Assembly: GCA_030824725.1 (NCBI GenBank)
Contig: JAPJRE010000016.1
Span: 1-23,011, forward strand
Reading direction: 5' to 3'
DNA: 23,011 nucleotides
Source: Sphingomonas sp.
GTDB taxonomy: Bacteria; Pseudomonadota; Alphaproteobacteria; Sphingomonadales; Sphingomonadaceae
Positions 7,792-15,986 of this stretch are shown here, in pieces (the first letter of the stretch is position 1; each line of letters starts with the position of its first letter). The notes under the pieces were generated by a model. That model was not told the origin of the DNA, searched no databases, and saw only the letters and a program-made list of their open reading frames with translations. A program made the position numbers and the translations under genes.

Positions 7792-9414
7792 TCAACGATA
7801 GCGGCCCATGGTGATCTTCAGAACCTGCGGCCGATCGATCAGGTTGAGCCCGTAATCGGCCTGGTCGCCGTTCCACACGCGCGTCGTCCGCCATGTGCCG
7901 TCGACGAACGTCCCTTCCTCGGCGCGGAGCATGATGCCGTTCGGCGGGCTGCCTTCCGCTGCCGAGAAGGTGACGCGGACATGGTCGCCCACCACCAGGA
8001 ACTCGTTGTCGGAAAGCTGCGCGACCGCGACGCCGCCGATCTTCTCCGCGCCCCACGGCGCCGGATCGGACTTGAGGAAGGTCCATTCCTTCATGCCGAA
8101 CTGCCATTCGCCCCAGCTGGCGGTGATCTGCCAGCCCCCCAGCGTGGTGCTGCGCGGCGTGTCGTCATCGGGCTTGGCGACGCCCCAGGTCGGGCGGGTG
8201 AAGGCGATCCGTGCCCAGTCGCGCGCGATCCCCTGCAGCATGCCATAGGGCAGCGCGAAGGCGTCCATCGTCGCCGCATCGAGCGCGCGCGCGCCGAGCG
8301 GAAAGTTGAAATAGCCGGTTGCATCCATGCCGAACGGCGCGAAGCCGATCGCGCCGTGCCCCAGCGCCTCGTAGAAGAAGCGGGCGAAGTCGCGCGCATT
8401 GCCGATCTCCGGCACCATCAGCGCATTGTCCGCCCGCGCATATTTCTCGAGATAGAGCGAGACGTTGGCGCTGCTGCGATCGTACAGGTCGGGCGCCGCA
8501 AAATCGAGCGCGGGCGCGGCCGCCTTCCAGATGTCGAGCACGTCCTGCTGCGGGCCGCCGCTCGCCACGCCATCGGGATCGGACACGTTGGAGGGGCCGG
8601 CGAGTGCTGCGTTGACGTACATCGGCAGCGGCTTCACTGCCTTGCCCGCCGCGGCGATCGCATTGACGTAGCGCGCGACATACCAGCTGTTGAATGCGCG
8701 ATCGGCCTGCGTACCGAACGCCTGCGCCCAGGTGCCGCGCTTGCCCGTCTTCTTCGCGAGTTCCGCAGGGATGGCCTGCGCGAACAGCCGATTGCCCTCG
8801 GCCGAATAGTCGCGCGGGTTGCGGTAGCTGCCGGTCTCGTTCTCCGGCTGGACCAGGATGACCGTGTTCTGCGGATCATGGTCGCGCAGATACTCCATCA
8901 CCTTCACGAAGGCCCGCATGTCCGCCTTCAGCGTCTCGGCGCCGTGCGCGCTGAGCACGCCGTGATCCTTGCCGTCGCGCGTCTTCATCCGCGGGAAGCG
9001 CTTCGAATCGAGCTTCACCCAGTCGGGCGTGTAGCTGTAGCTCGTGTTCTTCCAGGTGCCGAACCACAGCAGCACCACGCGCTTGTCGTGCGCGCGGGCC
9101 TGGTCGAGCAGCGTCTGGAGGAAGCTGAGGTCGAACTGGCCTTCGCGCGGCTCCACCTGCTGCCAGGCGATCGGCACTTCCACCGTGTTGGCGTGCATCC
9201 GATCGAGGACAGGCCAGGCGGTAGCCAGCGGCTCGGCATAGTTGCTGGAGTTGTTGACCTGCGCCCCCAGCATCAGGAACGGCGCGCCGTCGACAATCAG
9301 CGCATGGCGGCCGTTCCTGCTCTCGATATGCGGCACCGGCGTCGCGGTCTGCGCCGTGGCGGTGCCGGCGAGGAGCGCCGCCAGTGCGATCCCGCTTGCA
9401 AAAGTGTTCCTCAT
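7792..9414 (-). CDS. GH35 beta-galactosidase with DUF5597 C-terminal domain
   Basis: This 540-residue exported enzyme has a signal peptide at residues 1-22 (ATAQ). The GH35 barrel begins at HALIVDGAPFLMLGAQVNNSS. The acid/base is E193 in PENETGS and the nucleophile is E336 in MVPEIGN; their spacing and motifs match the family. Residues about 400-540 (GGWQITASWGEWQFG and LIDRPQVLKITMGRYR) correspond to the DUF5597 beta-domain found in short bacterial GH35 enzymes of the Cellvibrio/Xanthomonas xyloglucan type. Those enzymes remove beta-1,2-galactose from xyloglucan side chains. Its ATG overlaps the GH74 stop by 4 bases (ATGA), so translation is coupled, and this fixes the start. The open frame upstream lies inside GH74 and is not used. 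It probably acts after the fucosidase and before the alpha-xylosidase. Confidence 0.92.
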   Translation of the reverse strand: MRNTFASGIALAALLAGTATAQTATPVPHIESRNGRHALIVDGAPFLMLGAQVNNSSNYAEPLATAWPVLDRMHANTVEVPIAWQQVEPREGQFDLSFLQTLLDQARAHDKRVVLLWFGTWKNTSYSYTPDWVKLDSKRFPRMKTRDGKDHGVLSAHGAETLKADMRAFVKVMEYLRDHDPQNTVILVQPENETGSYRNPRDYSAEGNRLFAQAIPAELAKKTGKRGTWAQAFGTQADRAFNSWYVARYVNAIAAAGKAVKPLPMYVNAALAGPSNVSDPDGVASGGPQQDVLDIWKAAAPALDFAAPDLYDRSSANVSLYLEKYARADNALMVPEIGNARDFARFFYEALGHGAIGFAPFGMDATGYFNFPLGARALDAATMDAFALPYGMLQGIARDWARIAFTRPTWGVAKPDDDTPRSTTLGGWQITASWGEWQFGMKEWTFLKSDPAPWGAEKIGGVAVAQLSDNEFLVVGDHVRVTFSAAEGSPPNGIMLRAEEGTFVDGTWRTTRVWNGDQADYGLNLIDRPQVLKITMGRYR

Positions 9415-11624
9415 TTCCCCTCCCCTGCCGGATCGCCATAGAACAGCCCGCGCCCGTCGGTGCCGAGATATACCCGGCCGACGACGCGCGGGTCGCCCGA
9501 AATCACGCGGAACCGCAGGCCCCATTGGTGCCCGTCATCGTTGATCCGCTGCCAATGTTTCCCCAGATCGTCCGAGCGCCAGACGGCGCGCACTCCCGCC
9601 AGCGTGCCCACGGCGTAGAGGCCGGGGTTGCGCCCCCGCCCCTTGCCGAGCCCGAACAGCTCCACCTGCAGTGCGCCGCTCGCCGGCTGGAACGACGCGC
9701 CGCCATCGGTGCTCCGCCACAGCTGCCCGCCCAGCTTCAGCCACAGCTCGCCCGCGGCGAAGGGCGAGGCGACCAGGGTGGACTGCTGCTCGCGGTTGCG
9801 GATGCGCGCCGCCGAAAGATCCGCCGGCAGCCCGCGTCCGGCAAGCGGCGCGAAATGCGCCCCGCCGTCCCGCGAGCCCAGCACATGACGGTCGCTCACC
9901 GCATAGAAGCGCGCCGGATCGACCTTGTCCGCCGTCGCGCGGGTGCTGCCCGGCAGCCCTTGCACGCGCAGCCAGGTCTTGCCGCCGTCGCGGGTGCGCA
10001 GCGGCTCGGGCGTTGCCACCAGCATCGTGCCGCCATCGGCGGAGACGCTGATCGCCGCCTCGCCGTTCAGGTCGGCGCGGGCCGGCGGGTTGCCCATCGC
10101 CGGCACCTTCACCGGCACCCAGCTGCGCCCGCCATCCTCGGACCGGCCGAGCGACGCGTCGCGCGGGCGATTGGCATAGAGGCTGCCGCTGCGCACGATC
10201 ACGCTCGGCCTGCGGCCGGCATAGTCCAGCGTGTTGGTGTTGGAGAGATAGGGGTTGGCGAAGCTCGGCTGCGGCGAGGCCGCGAAATCGTCATGGACGA
10301 ACCCGGCGAGGTCGCCGAAGCCCGAGACCAGATGCGCGCCGCCGGTCGGCGAGGTGAGCGTGATGATCGCGGTCTGCTCGATGCCGCGCACCCAGGGCGC
10401 CCAGTCGACACGGGCCTGCCCCGCCGCGCCGGTCGCATAGACCGTTGCCCCGGTCGTATAGGCGATGTGCCCGGCATCGAAGGGATCGATCGCGAGGCCG
10501 GTGATCCAATGGCCGAAATCCGCGCCCTTGCCCTCGTGAAGCAGGAAGGGCGATGCGCTGACGTCGCGCCGGCTGCGCGGGCCGAGATCGTCCCAATGCG
10601 CGCCGCCGTCGCGCGAGAGCCACATCGTGTCGCCCAGCCCATATCGGTCCAGCGTGCTGATCGCCACGGTGCCCGGCGCCGAGGCGGCGAGGGCGACCCC
10701 CAGGATGCCGCCCTCGCGGTGGTCCGGCGGCGTGATCGCCTGCCCCTTGCCGTCGGGCGTGAAGCGCCACACCGCCCCGTCCAGCGCATCGCCCTGGCCG
10801 ATGCCGGTGGCATAGCCGACATAGAGCGTGCCGTCCGCCGCGATCGCCGCCTTCACCGCCAGCATCTCCGGCCCGGGGCCGGCAACCGGCAGCCAGGCCG
10901 CGCCGCCATCCTCGGAGCGATAAAGGTGCACCGTGCCGGGATCGGCGATGCCCGCCCAGATCCGCTTCGATCCGCTGCCCGCCTTCCCGCTGGCCGGATC
11001 GAACAGCACGAACGCCACGCCGCCATGCGTCTGGCGTGGTGCCGGCATGCCCAGCCCCGCTACCGGGAAGGCGGCAAGCTTCGTCCAGTGCGCGCCCGAA
11101 TCGTCGCTGCGCCACAGGCCGTCATGCCGCGTGCCGAACAACAGGCTGGTGGTGCGGTTGGGATCCACCGCCAGCCGCTCGCCGAGGCCGCGCCCCGCCT
11201 CGTTGCCGCCCATCGCGAAGGGCACCGGCGTCACCGCCCAGGTCGCGCCGCGATCGGCAGAGCGCAGGATCGCGGCCGGCGCCCGCGCGCCCATGCCGGC
11301 GGCCATGTACACCACGGCCGGATCGCGCGGATCGGGCGCAATGCTCTCGATCCCCATATAGCTTCCGACAACGTTGCCATCCTGCAAGGGCAACCAGCGC
11401 CCCTCGCGGGCCTCCCAGCGATAGGCACCGCCCATGTCCGTGCGCAGATAGGCGAGCCCGCGCTCCGCGGGGCTGAAGACAATGCCGGGCGCATAGCCGC
11501 CGGCACCGACGGTCGCATTGGTCCAGCGATAAGGGAGCGAAGCAGGGGGCTGCGCAAGGATTGCCACCGGCGCGGCCGCGATGGCCAGCGCCGCGACCAT
11601 GCCGAGCGACATGAAACGCGCCAT
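9411..11624 (-). CDS. GH74 endo-xyloglucanase
   Basis: This 737-residue exported enzyme is predicted to cut the beta-1,4-glucan backbone of xyloglucan. Its Sec signal is MARFMSLGMVAALAIAAAPV ending at AILAQ. The mature part is a chain of BNR/sortilin-like repeats typical of the twin seven-bladed propellers of GH74: SADRGATWAV, SDDSGAHWTKL, SEDGGAAWLP, SRDGGAHWDDL, SEDGGRSWVP, TRDGGKTWLR, SRDGGAHF, STDGGASF and SDDLGKHW. The first catalytic Asp is probably D63 in RTDMGGAYRW. The second is probably in GDLAGFVHDD (D438 or D445), by resemblance to known GH74 enzymes. The ATG at 11622-11624 is preceded by GGAGGGGA. It is the promoter-proximal gene of the four-enzyme operon. There is no carbohydrate-binding module, so it may act on soluble chains or at the cell envelope. 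Confidence 0.93.
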   Translation of the reverse strand: MARFMSLGMVAALAIAAAPVAILAQPPASLPYRWTNATVGAGGYAPGIVFSPAERGLAYLRTDMGGAYRWEAREGRWLPLQDGNVVGSYMGIESIAPDPRDPAVVYMAAGMGARAPAAILRSADRGATWAVTPVPFAMGGNEAGRGLGERLAVDPNRTTSLLFGTRHDGLWRSDDSGAHWTKLAAFPVAGLGMPAPRQTHGGVAFVLFDPASGKAGSGSKRIWAGIADPGTVHLYRSEDGGAAWLPVAGPGPEMLAVKAAIAADGTLYVGYATGIGQGDALDGAVWRFTPDGKGQAITPPDHREGGILGVALAASAPGTVAISTLDRYGLGDTMWLSRDGGAHWDDLGPRSRRDVSASPFLLHEGKGADFGHWITGLAIDPFDAGHIAYTTGATVYATGAAGQARVDWAPWVRGIEQTAIITLTSPTGGAHLVSGFGDLAGFVHDDFAASPQPSFANPYLSNTNTLDYAGRRPSVIVRSGSLYANRPRDASLGRSEDGGRSWVPVKVPAMGNPPARADLNGEAAISVSADGGTMLVATPEPLRTRDGGKTWLRVQGLPGSTRATADKVDPARFYAVSDRHVLGSRDGGAHFAPLAGRGLPADLSAARIRNREQQSTLVASPFAAGELWLKLGGQLWRSTDGGASFQPASGALQVELFGLGKGRGRNPGLYAVGTLAGVRAVWRSDDLGKHWQRINDDGHQWGLRFRVISGDPRVVGRVYLGTDGRGLFYGDPAGEGK

Positions 11625-11679
11625 TCGTCTCCCCTCCGTCTCAGGCCGATCACGGCCCATTTACGATCGTGCCGCGACA

Positions 11680-11693
11680 GGTTAGCGCTACCA
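11680..11693. promoter_or_regulatory. LacI-type (XylR-like) operator in divergent promoter region
   Basis: GGTTAGCGCTACCA is a near-palindrome with a perfect TAGCGCTA core. From memory, the Caulobacter xylose-responsive operator bound by the LacI-family XylR is TGTTAGCGCTACCA, differing at one position. It lies 56 bases upstream of the GH74 start and about 100 bases upstream of the divergent esterase, in the only control region of the operon. A bound repressor would be released by a sugar such as xylose. I saw no second copy in the window. The regulator gene is not here. Confidence 0.6.
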
Positions 11694-11794
11694 GATGCGG
11701 AAAGAAACCGCTGATTTGAAATTTACTTTTACAGGTGGATGCAGAGTTGGATAGGTTCCTGCCCATCGCCGCACCCCATGCCGGAGAGGATTGC

Positions 11795-12772
11795 ATGATC
11801 TCGCACGAACTTGACCGTCGCCGTCTGCTGGGCGGCATGGCCGTCGCGGCCGGGGTGGCGGCATTGCCCGCCCAGGCCCAGAGCGCCGCCCAGGACGAGG
11901 TCCTCCCGCTGTGGCCGGGATCGCCGCCGGGATCGCCGGCCACCCTGCCCACCCCGAAATACGACCAGCGCTCCAAGGATCCGGCGTTCAACGATCGCTG
12001 GCTGACCGGTGTAGGCCAGCCTTCGCTCACCGTCCGCCGCGCGGCGCAGCCCAACGGCACCGCCGTCATGCTGGTGCCCGGCGGCGGCTATGGCTTCCTC
12101 GCGATCGACAATGAAGGCGAGGAGCAGGCGCGCTGGCTCAACGCCATCGGCATCACCGCCTTCATCCTGCGTTACCGCCTGCCGACCGAGGGGTGGGCGA
12201 GCCGCGCCACCGTCCCGCTCGCCGATGCCCAGCGCGGCCTGCGGCTGATTCGCGCCGCCGCGAAGCGCTACGGCATCGATGCGGCGAAGGTGCTGGTGAT
12301 CGGCTTCTCGGCCGGCGGTCACCTCACCGGCAGCCTGGCGACCCGCCATGCCGAGCGCGTCTACGCACCGGTGGACGCCGCCGACCAGCTTTCCGCCCGG
12401 CCCGATCTCGCCGGGCTGATCTATCCGGTGGTGAGCCTCGCCGCGCCCTTCACCCATGGCGGCTCGCGCGACAACCTGTTCGGCACCGGGGCCGATCCGG
12501 CCGCACTCGCCGCCGCCTCGGTCGAGAACCGGGTCACGGCGGACACCGCGCCGATCTTCCTGGCGCACGCCAGCGACGACGGGCTGGTGCCGATCGCCAA
12601 CAGCCTGGCGCTCTACCAGGCACTGCTCGCCGCCAAGCGCCCGGCCGAGCTCCATGCCTTCGACCAGGGCGGCCATGGCTTCGGGGTGCGCCTGCCCAAG
12701 ACCGTGCCTGCCTCGGCCTGGCCGACGCTGTTCGCCGCCTATGCGCGGCGTTCGGGCCTGCTGGCCGGCTGA
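11795..12772 (+). CDS. Alpha/beta-hydrolase carbohydrate esterase, probable acetyl-esterase
   Basis: This 325-residue exported esterase has a Tat-type signal (ELDRRRLLGGMAVAAGVAAL, then PAQAQ). The fold shows an oxyanion loop PGGGYGF at 95-101, a nucleophile elbow IGFSAGGH with S172, an acid D262 in SDDGLVP and H294 in GGHGFG. The early LWPGSPPG segment is typical of exported acetylxylan-esterase-like proteins of the BD-FAE/Abhydrolase group. The ATG at 11795 has GGAGAGGA just upstream and begins the RR signal; an in-frame ATG at 11735 lacks these features. It is divergent from the GH74 operon and shares its control region. Plant xyloglucan carries O-acetyl groups on galactose, so deacetylation before the GH35 step is the attractive role. 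That is inference; acetylxylan is an equally possible substrate. Confidence 0.82.
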   Translation: MISHELDRRRLLGGMAVAAGVAALPAQAQSAAQDEVLPLWPGSPPGSPATLPTPKYDQRSKDPAFNDRWLTGVGQPSLTVRRAAQPNGTAVMLVPGGGYGFLAIDNEGEEQARWLNAIGITAFILRYRLPTEGWASRATVPLADAQRGLRLIRAAAKRYGIDAAKVLVIGFSAGGHLTGSLATRHAERVYAPVDAADQLSARPDLAGLIYPVVSLAAPFTHGGSRDNLFGTGADPAALAAASVENRVTADTAPIFLAHASDDGLVPIANSLALYQALLAAKRPAELHAFDQGGHGFGVRLPKTVPASAWPTLFAAYARRSGLLAG

Positions 12773-12831
12773 GTGCAACGATCGGACCTGCCGCGCGTCT
12801 TTCCCGGGACATCATGGAAAAGGCGCGCAGC

Positions 12832-12963
12832 ATGGACCCGAGAAGCGAACCCGCCGAGAAACGCGCCCGCAAGGGACTGGGCGCTGTCGCCCTCATCATA
12901 CTTGCGATCATCGTGACGGTGTTCGTCGGCTACAACATCTATTACGCCGTCACGCCGGGCTGA
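12832..12963 (+). CDS. Single-pass membrane peptide (43 aa), unknown
   Basis: This short protein begins MDPRSEPAEKRARKGLGAVA. A charged N-terminus (residues 1-15, net basic) is followed by one hydrophobic helix at about 16-37 (LIILAIIVTVFVGYNIYY) and a short TPG tail. Positive residues before the helix predict the N-terminus inside the cell. A GAAAAGG ribosome site lies 8 bases before the ATG at 12832. An alternative in-frame ATG at 12814 would add MEKARS but has a poorer ribosome site. It lies 59 bases after the esterase and is convergent with the IclR gene, 22 bases away. I do not recognise a family. Strand and composition are consistent with a real gene, but the evidence is modest. Confidence 0.5.
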   Translation: MDPRSEPAEKRARKGLGAVALIILAIIVTVFVGYNIYYAVTPG

Positions 12964-12985
12964 TCGGCAGCAGCAAGGCGGCGCG

Positions 12986-13837
12986 CTACGCCTCGCCCAT
13001 CCGGGCGCGGCGGCGGCGGACCGGGCTCGCCACGGACAGGCTCGGCACCACCGGCGCATTCCCGCGATCGAACCAGCCGAGCGCCGAGGAAATCGCCTTC
13101 GCCGTCGCCTGCAGCATCTCCAGCGCCTCGCCCTGCGAGACGTGCGGTGCGTCGTCAATCGCGGCGAGGAACGGGATGGTCAGCGCCGCGACGACATGAC
13201 CGTCGAAGCCGAAGATCGGGCAGCTCATATCCGACACGCCCGCCATGCGCGCGCTGGGGATCGATTCATGCCCCTTGGCGCGCACCGCTACCAGCCGCTC
13301 CGCCAGGCCTTTCGGCAGCCCCTTCGGATAGAGCCCCGCGCGCCGTTCCTCGTCCATCGCCGCCAGCAGGACATGGCCCGAGCAGCTGGTGAGCAGGTCG
13401 ATCTCGGTGCCCAGCCGCACGGCGAACCCGGTGTTGCCCGGGCTTTCCTGCCGCGCGACGATGAGGCCGCGCGTGCCGTTCACCACCGCCAGATGGCAGG
13501 ATTGCACCGTCGCTGCCGCCAGGCTGTGCATCAGCGGCGTCGCGACATGGGTGAGCTCCTGCGCCGGGGTGGCGCGGTGCGCGATCTCCAGCACCCGATA
13601 GGTCACCCGGTAGCGATCGCTGGCGCTGTCCTTGTGCAGCCATCCCCGGCGATCGAGCACCACGATGATTCGGAACAGCTCGCTGATCGAACGGCCCAGC
13701 CGCTGCGCGATCTCGCTGATCGTCAGCCCCTGCGGCTCGGTGCCGAGCAGTTCGATGACGTCGATCGCCTTCTCCAGCGCGGGCGCGGCATAGGCGGGCG
13801 ATTTGTCGGCCGACGCGGTGGGTGGATTCTCGCTCAT
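12986..13837 (-). CDS. IclR-family transcriptional regulator, likely of L-fucose genes
   Basis: This is a 283-residue DNA-binding regulator. After a flexible N-terminus, residues about 18-85 form the IclR winged helix-turn-helix (ALEKAIDVIELL, LTISEIAQRLGRSISELFRII, RRGWLHKD, RYRVTYRVLEIAH). Residues about 95-260 form the effector-binding domain (LAVVNGTRGLIVARQES, SCSGHVLLAA, AGVSDMSCPIFGFDGHVVAALTIPF). The start is taken as the ATG at 13835-13837 because upstream in-frame ATGs would add an unusual hydrophobic leader. No strong ribosome site is visible at either place. It is divergent from the L-fucose operon with 122 bases between starts. This is the normal arrangement for a local IclR regulator, so a fucose-pathway intermediate is the expected effector (inference). 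Confidence 0.88.
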   Translation of the reverse strand: MSENPPTASADKSPAYAAPALEKAIDVIELLGTEPQGLTISEIAQRLGRSISELFRIIVVLDRRGWLHKDSASDRYRVTYRVLEIAHRATPAQELTHVATPLMHSLAAATVQSCHLAVVNGTRGLIVARQESPGNTGFAVRLGTEIDLLTSCSGHVLLAAMDEERRAGLYPKGLPKGLAERLVAVRAKGHESIPSARMAGVSDMSCPIFGFDGHVVAALTIPFLAAIDDAPHVSQGEALEMLQATAKAISSALGWFDRGNAPVVPSLSVASPVRRRRARMGEA

Positions 13838-13879
13838 GACGGCTAGGCTAGCCAATGCGACGAGCAGTGTCATGCCACT

Positions 13880-13893
13880 TGCGAACAATCGCA
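13880..13893. promoter_or_regulatory. Candidate IclR operator
   Basis: TGCGAACAATCGCA is a 14-base palindrome with 5-bp arms and a 4-base spacer. It lies midway in the 122-base divergent region between the IclR regulator and the fucose operon. Size and position fit IclR-family sites, but it is a single short match. A second short inverted repeat (GTCATTTTGAC, 13916-13926) sits nearer the SDR start. Confidence 0.3.
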
Positions 13894-13959
13894 GCTTGCG
13901 CCTAAGAATGTGAAAGTCATTTTGACCTATGAAAACGTTCTAGAGGAGATGGGGAGGCG

Positions 13960-14700
13960 ATGCGTTTCGGCAACAAGACCGCGCTGGTAACCGCAGCTGG
14001 GCACGGCATCGGCCGCGCGACTGCGCTGCGACTGCGCGACGAGGGCGCCAAGGTGTTCGCGCTCGACCGCGACGGCGCCGCGCTCGCGACGCTTGAGGGC
14101 GTCGAGCCGGTGGTACTCGATCTGCTCGACGCCGACGCCATCGCCGCGCTTCCCGAAACGATCGGCCAGCTCGACATACTCGCCAACATCGCCGGCTTCG
14201 TCGCGGCAGGCTCGATCCTCGACGGCACCGATGCCGACTGGATGCTGTCCTTCGACCTCAACGTCCACGCCATGCACCGCATGATCCGCGCCTTCCTGCC
14301 CGGCATGCTGGCCAAGGGCGGCGGCGCGATCGTCAACATGTCGTCGATTGCGTCGAGCGTGAAGGGCATCCCCAACCGCCACGCCTATGGCGCCTCCAAG
14401 GCGGCGGTGATCGGCCTCACCAAGTCCGTCGCGGCGGACTTCGTCGCCAAGGGCATCCGCTGCAACGCGGTCTGCCCCGGTACGGTCGACACCCCGAGTC
14501 TCCGCCAGCGCGTCGCCGAGCAGGCCGCGCAGCAGGGCATTGCAGTGGAGGAAGCGCATGCCGCCTTCGTCGCGCGCCAGCCGATGGGCCGGCTCGGCCA
14601 GGAAGACGAGATCGCCGCGCTGATCTGCTATCTCGCCAGCGACGAGGCGAGCTTCACCACCGGCGCGGTGCATGTGATCGACGGCGGGTGGGTGAACTGA
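13960..14700 (+). CDS. SDR, probable 2-keto-3-deoxy-L-fuconate dehydrogenase
   Basis: This 246-residue NAD(P)-dependent short-chain dehydrogenase has a cofactor motif TAAGHGIG (11-18), NIAG-type (76-79) and catalytic S129, Y143 and K147. Its central block NMSSIASSVKG, then AVIGLTKSVAADF, then RCNAVCPGTVDTPSL, closely resembles the BDH2/DHRS6 subgroup. The Xanthomonas KDF dehydrogenase of the non-phosphorylative L-fucose pathway belongs there. It should oxidise 2-keto-3-deoxy-L-fuconate at C4 to the 2,4-diketo acid. It is the first gene of the operon, with GGGGAGG just before the ATG. Its stop shares one base with the next start (TGATG), so it is tightly coupled to L-fuconate dehydratase. A hydroxybutyrate-type activity cannot be excluded from sequence alone, but the context strongly favours the fucose step. 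Confidence 0.85.
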   Translation: MRFGNKTALVTAAGHGIGRATALRLRDEGAKVFALDRDGAALATLEGVEPVVLDLLDADAIAALPETIGQLDILANIAGFVAAGSILDGTDADWMLSFDLNVHAMHRMIRAFLPGMLAKGGGAIVNMSSIASSVKGIPNRHAYGASKAAVIGLTKSVAADFVAKGIRCNAVCPGTVDTPSLRQRVAEQAAQQGIAVEEAHAAFVARQPMGRLGQEDEIAALICYLASDEASFTTGAVHVIDGGWVN

Positions 14701-15986
14701 TGCGCCTGCACGCCCGCATCACCGGCCTGCGCACGGTCGACCTGCGCTTCCCGACCAGCGCCTCGCTCGACGGCTCCGACGCGATGAACCCGGACCCCGA
14801 TTATTCGGCGGCCTATGTCATCCTCGAAACCGACGTCCCCGGACTCGAAGGCCATGGCCTCACCTTCACCATCGGCCGCGGCAACGACATCTGCGTAGCG
14901 GCGATCGAGGCGATGCGCCATCTGGTGATCGGCCTCGACCTCGCCTGGATCGCCGAGGAGCCCGCGCGGATGTGGCGGCACCTGACCGGCGACAGCCAGC
15001 TGCGCTGGATCGGCCCGGACAAGGGCGCGATGCACCTCGCCACCGGCGCGGTGGTCAACGCGATCTGGGACCTCTGGGCCAAGGCCGAGGGCAAGCCGGT
15101 GTGGCGCCTCGTCGCGGACATGACGCCCGAGCAGCTCGTCCGCGCGATCGATTTCCGCTACCTCACCGACGCGATCACCCCCGAGCAGGCGCTCGCCTTG
15201 CTCACCGAGCGCGCGGCGGGCAAGGCCGAGCGCGTCGCGACGCTCGAGGCGAACGGCTATCCCTGCTACACCACGTCGGCCGGTTGGTTGGGCTATCCCG
15301 ACGAGAAGCTGCGCCGCCTCGCGCAGGAAGCGGTCGATGCCGGCTTCGACCATATCAAGCTCAAGGTCGGCCGCGACCTGGAGGACGATATCCGCCGCGT
15401 CCGCATCGCCCGCGAGGTGCTGGGGCCGAACCGCAAGCTGATGATCGACGCCAACCAGGTGTGGGAGGTCGGCCAGGCGATCGAATGGGTCAACGCGCTG
15501 GCCTTCGCCAAGCCGTGGTTCATCGAGGAGCCGACCAGCCCCGACGACGTGCTCGGCCACAAGGCGATCCGCGACGGCATCGGCCAGGTGCAGGTCGCGA
15601 CCGGCGAGATGTGCCAGAACCGCATCCTGTTCAAGCAGTTCATGGCGGTGGGCGCGGTCGACGTGATCCAGCTCGACGCCTGCCGCATCGGCGGGGTGAA
15701 CGAGGCGCTGGCGGTGCTGCTGCTCGCCGCGCGCTACGGCCTTCCCGTGTGCCCGCACGCAGGCGGTGTGGGGCTGTGCGAATACGTCCAGCACTTGTCG
15801 ATGATCGACTATCTGTGCTTTGCCGGCACCATGGACGGCAGGGTCATCGAATATGTGGATCATCTCCATGAACATTTCCTGGAGCCCTGCGTGATTCGAG
15901 ACGCGGCCTACATGCCGCCGCAGCGCCCCGGCTATTCGATCGAGATGAAGCCCGAGACGCTCGTCCAATATCGGTTCGGCGCATGA
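14700..15986 (+). CDS. fucD: L-fuconate dehydratase (enolase superfamily)
   Basis: This 428-residue enzyme converts L-fuconate to 2-keto-3-deoxy-L-fuconate. The N-terminal capping domain opens with the family signature VDLRFPTSASLDGSDAMNPD and DYSAAYVILET, which I recognise from characterised L-fuconate dehydratases. The barrel domain carries the mandelate-racemase-type machinery: K220 and K222 in HIKLKVG, Mg ligands D250 (IDANQVW), E276 (FIEEPTSPDD) and E303 (ATGEMCQNR), and H353 in CPHAGG. The numbering nearly matches the Xanthomonas enzyme as I remember it. The ATG overlaps the previous stop by one base and is preferred over an ATG 12 bases upstream inside the SDR gene. The 3' end overlaps the next gene by 4 bases. 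Length is normal and no active-site residue is missing. Confidence 0.95.
   Translation: MRLHARITGLRTVDLRFPTSASLDGSDAMNPDPDYSAAYVILETDVPGLEGHGLTFTIGRGNDICVAAIEAMRHLVIGLDLAWIAEEPARMWRHLTGDSQLRWIGPDKGAMHLATGAVVNAIWDLWAKAEGKPVWRLVADMTPEQLVRAIDFRYLTDAITPEQALALLTERAAGKAERVATLEANGYPCYTTSAGWLGYPDEKLRRLAQEAVDAGFDHIKLKVGRDLEDDIRRVRIAREVLGPNRKLMIDANQVWEVGQAIEWVNALAFAKPWFIEEPTSPDDVLGHKAIRDGIGQVQVATGEMCQNRILFKQFMAVGAVDVIQLDACRIGGVNEALAVLLLAARYGLPVCPHAGGVGLCEYVQHLSMIDYLCFAGTMDGRVIEYVDHLHEHFLEPCVIRDAAYMPPQRPGYSIEMKPETLVQYRFGA

Noticed and set aside
4916..7801. Long plus-strand open frame (961 codons) opposite the GH31 gene
   Set aside because: It is the antisense shadow of a high-GC coding sequence: rich in Arg, Ala, Gly and His, with no domain pattern, while the opposite strand encodes an intact GH31 enzyme.
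9384..11714. Long plus-strand open frame (776 codons) opposite the GH74 gene
   Set aside because: Antisense shadow; no recognisable motifs, and GH74 repeats and catalytic blocks are intact on the minus strand.
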